Shown in pieces: positions 63,490-64,000 of a stretch of 64,000 bases of DNA. The first letter of the stretch is position 1. Each line of letters begins with the position of its first letter. This DNA is from Roseicella aerolata. Its GTDB lineage: Bacteria; Pseudomonadota; Alphaproteobacteria; Acetobacterales; Acetobacteraceae. The position numbers were made by a program, and so were the translations under genes. Under the pieces are notes generated by a model that saw only the letters and a program-made list of their open reading frames with translations, did not search any database and had not been told where the DNA came from. The stretch lies in assembly GCF_020523605.1 (NCBI RefSeq), contig NZ_JAJAQI010000015.1:1-64000 (forward strand), given 5' to 3'.

Positions 63490-64000
63490 CTATTGCAAGT
63501 CCACCGTCACAAGGTCCTGGAACCAGGATTGTGCGGAGACGAAGCCGCGCACCCGGCGCGACATGGCGCGCGGATTGAGGTCGTGCACGATGTACAGCCA
63601 GGGCGGGTTGTCGACCAGACGTTCATGCGCCCTGGCATAGGCCGCGCCGAAGCTCGCCTCGTCACGCGCATTCTCCAGCGCGGCGAAGGCCTCCTCGAAT
63701 TGCGGGTCGTTCCATTGCGGCCAGTTGAAGCCGTTGGGCGGCACGAAGGCCTGCAGGAAGTAGCGCGCCGCGACCGAGGGGTCGGAGGAGGGCGAGGAAG
63801 GGTTGGCGGCGACCGAACCATTCAGGATCGGCGCGTCCGGCCCGCTGCGGATCGCGGTCAGCAGCGTGTTCCACTCCGTCACCTCGAAGGTGACGTTCAC
63901 GCCGCAGGCCTCCTTCAGGTTCTGCTGCAGGAACTCGTTCATCGGCAGCGGCAGCATCTGGCCGGAGCCGGAGGCGGAGATCATGACCTTGAACTGAAGG
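63490..64000 (-). CDS. ABC transporter substrate-binding protein, family 5 (C-terminal part)
   Basis: The gene runs off the right end of the window, so only the last roughly 170 codons are seen and the start is missing. QMLPLPMNEFLQQNLKEACGVNVTFEVTEWNTLL, then FNWPQWNDPQFEEAF and NPPWLYIVHDLNPRAMSRRVRGF are typical of the C-terminal domain of oligopeptide/dipeptide/nickel-type periplasmic binding proteins. The frame is already open at the window edge, before the first visible ATG. Permease genes would be expected on either side but are not within the window. Confidence 0.88.
   Translation of the reverse strand, partial: LQFKVMISASGSGQMLPLPMNEFLQQNLKEACGVNVTFEVTEWNTLLTAIRSGPDAPILNGSVAANPSSPSSDPSVAARYFLQAFVPPNGFNWPQWNDPQFEEAFAALENARDEASFGAAYARAHERLVDNPPWLYIVHDLNPRAMSRRVRGFVSAQSWFQDLVTVDLQ

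Noticed and set aside
1-64000. tRNA, rRNA, CRISPR array or transposase genes
   Set aside because: I looked for T-loop signatures, evenly spaced short repeats and transposase motifs and saw none. A covariance-model search (tRNAscan, Rfam) would be decisive.

Overview
The window reads as chromosomal DNA of a high-GC alphaproteobacterium, most probably an Acetobacteraceae of the Roseomonas type. The evidence is a gcrA cell-cycle regulator gene, a pmtA-type phospholipid N-methyltransferase, the alphaproteobacterial order of cytochrome oxidase genes (ctaC, ctaD, ctaB, small ORF, ctaG, ctaE, DUF983, SURF1), two Bug-type tricarboxylate-binding proteins, and very GC-rich third codon positions. I found no rRNA or tRNA gene, CRISPR array, prophage or intact insertion sequence. 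Assignments rest on motif recognition by eye, without database searches.

Layout. 1-810: a visibly AT-rich patch with a probable foreign gene remnant. 811-9127 (minus strand): an acyl-CoA catabolic cluster (ADP-forming acyl-CoA synthetase, MaoC hydratase, two acyl-CoA dehydrogenases, enoyl-CoA hydratase, two-subunit CoA-transferase) with a DEDDh exonuclease gene inside it. 9251-13867: a very acidic small protein, an SLT-SPOR lytic transglycosylase lipoprotein, a glycine-zipper lipoprotein, and an ABC polysaccharide-type exporter pair. 14065-20930: class A beta-lactamase, purD, xseA, an M23 peptidase, an SDR oxidoreductase and an amino-acid-binding protein. 21010-24994 (minus): an operon encoding a TetR regulator, a 74-aa exported protein and a DevBCA-type exporter, preceded by a perfect 16-bp inverted repeat. 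25047-29175 (minus): lipid A and Kdo genes (LPLAT, waaA, lpxK, lpxL-like).

30451-33659 looks like a membrane-lipid remodelling cassette. A PlcP-type phospholipase C gene and an Agt-type diacylglycerol glycosyltransferase gene lie on the minus strand, divergent from a diacylglycerol-kinase-family gene, with Pho-box-like sequences in between. The proposed logic is that PlcP strips head groups from phospholipids, Agt turns the diacylglycerol into glycolipid, and the kinase recycles it. The pmtA gene at 60901-61539 could supply phosphatidylcholine.

33932-48223: a beta-barrel protein, a Tim44-like protein, an acyltransferase-3 gene that seems to start at ATT, pmbA, an M16 peptidase, a DUF29 gene, thrC, a second Bug protein, a DUF938 methyltransferase, a GMC oxidoreductase and a sirtuin. 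48296-52973: an HWE histidine kinase, a MaoC-like protein and an M32 carboxypeptidase. 52970-59593: the aa3-type oxidase locus. 59770-64000: a frameshifted ArsR remnant, a lytic transglycosylase, pmtA, an EamA transporter, gcrA with a DnaA box upstream, and the 3' part of an oligopeptide-type binding-protein gene cut by the window end.

Two dispersed families of non-coding palindromic repeats are scattered through the intergenic spaces: a 47-nt/43-nt composite element, and an element with a conserved core followed by a GC-rich hairpin. Neither is explained by the genes.
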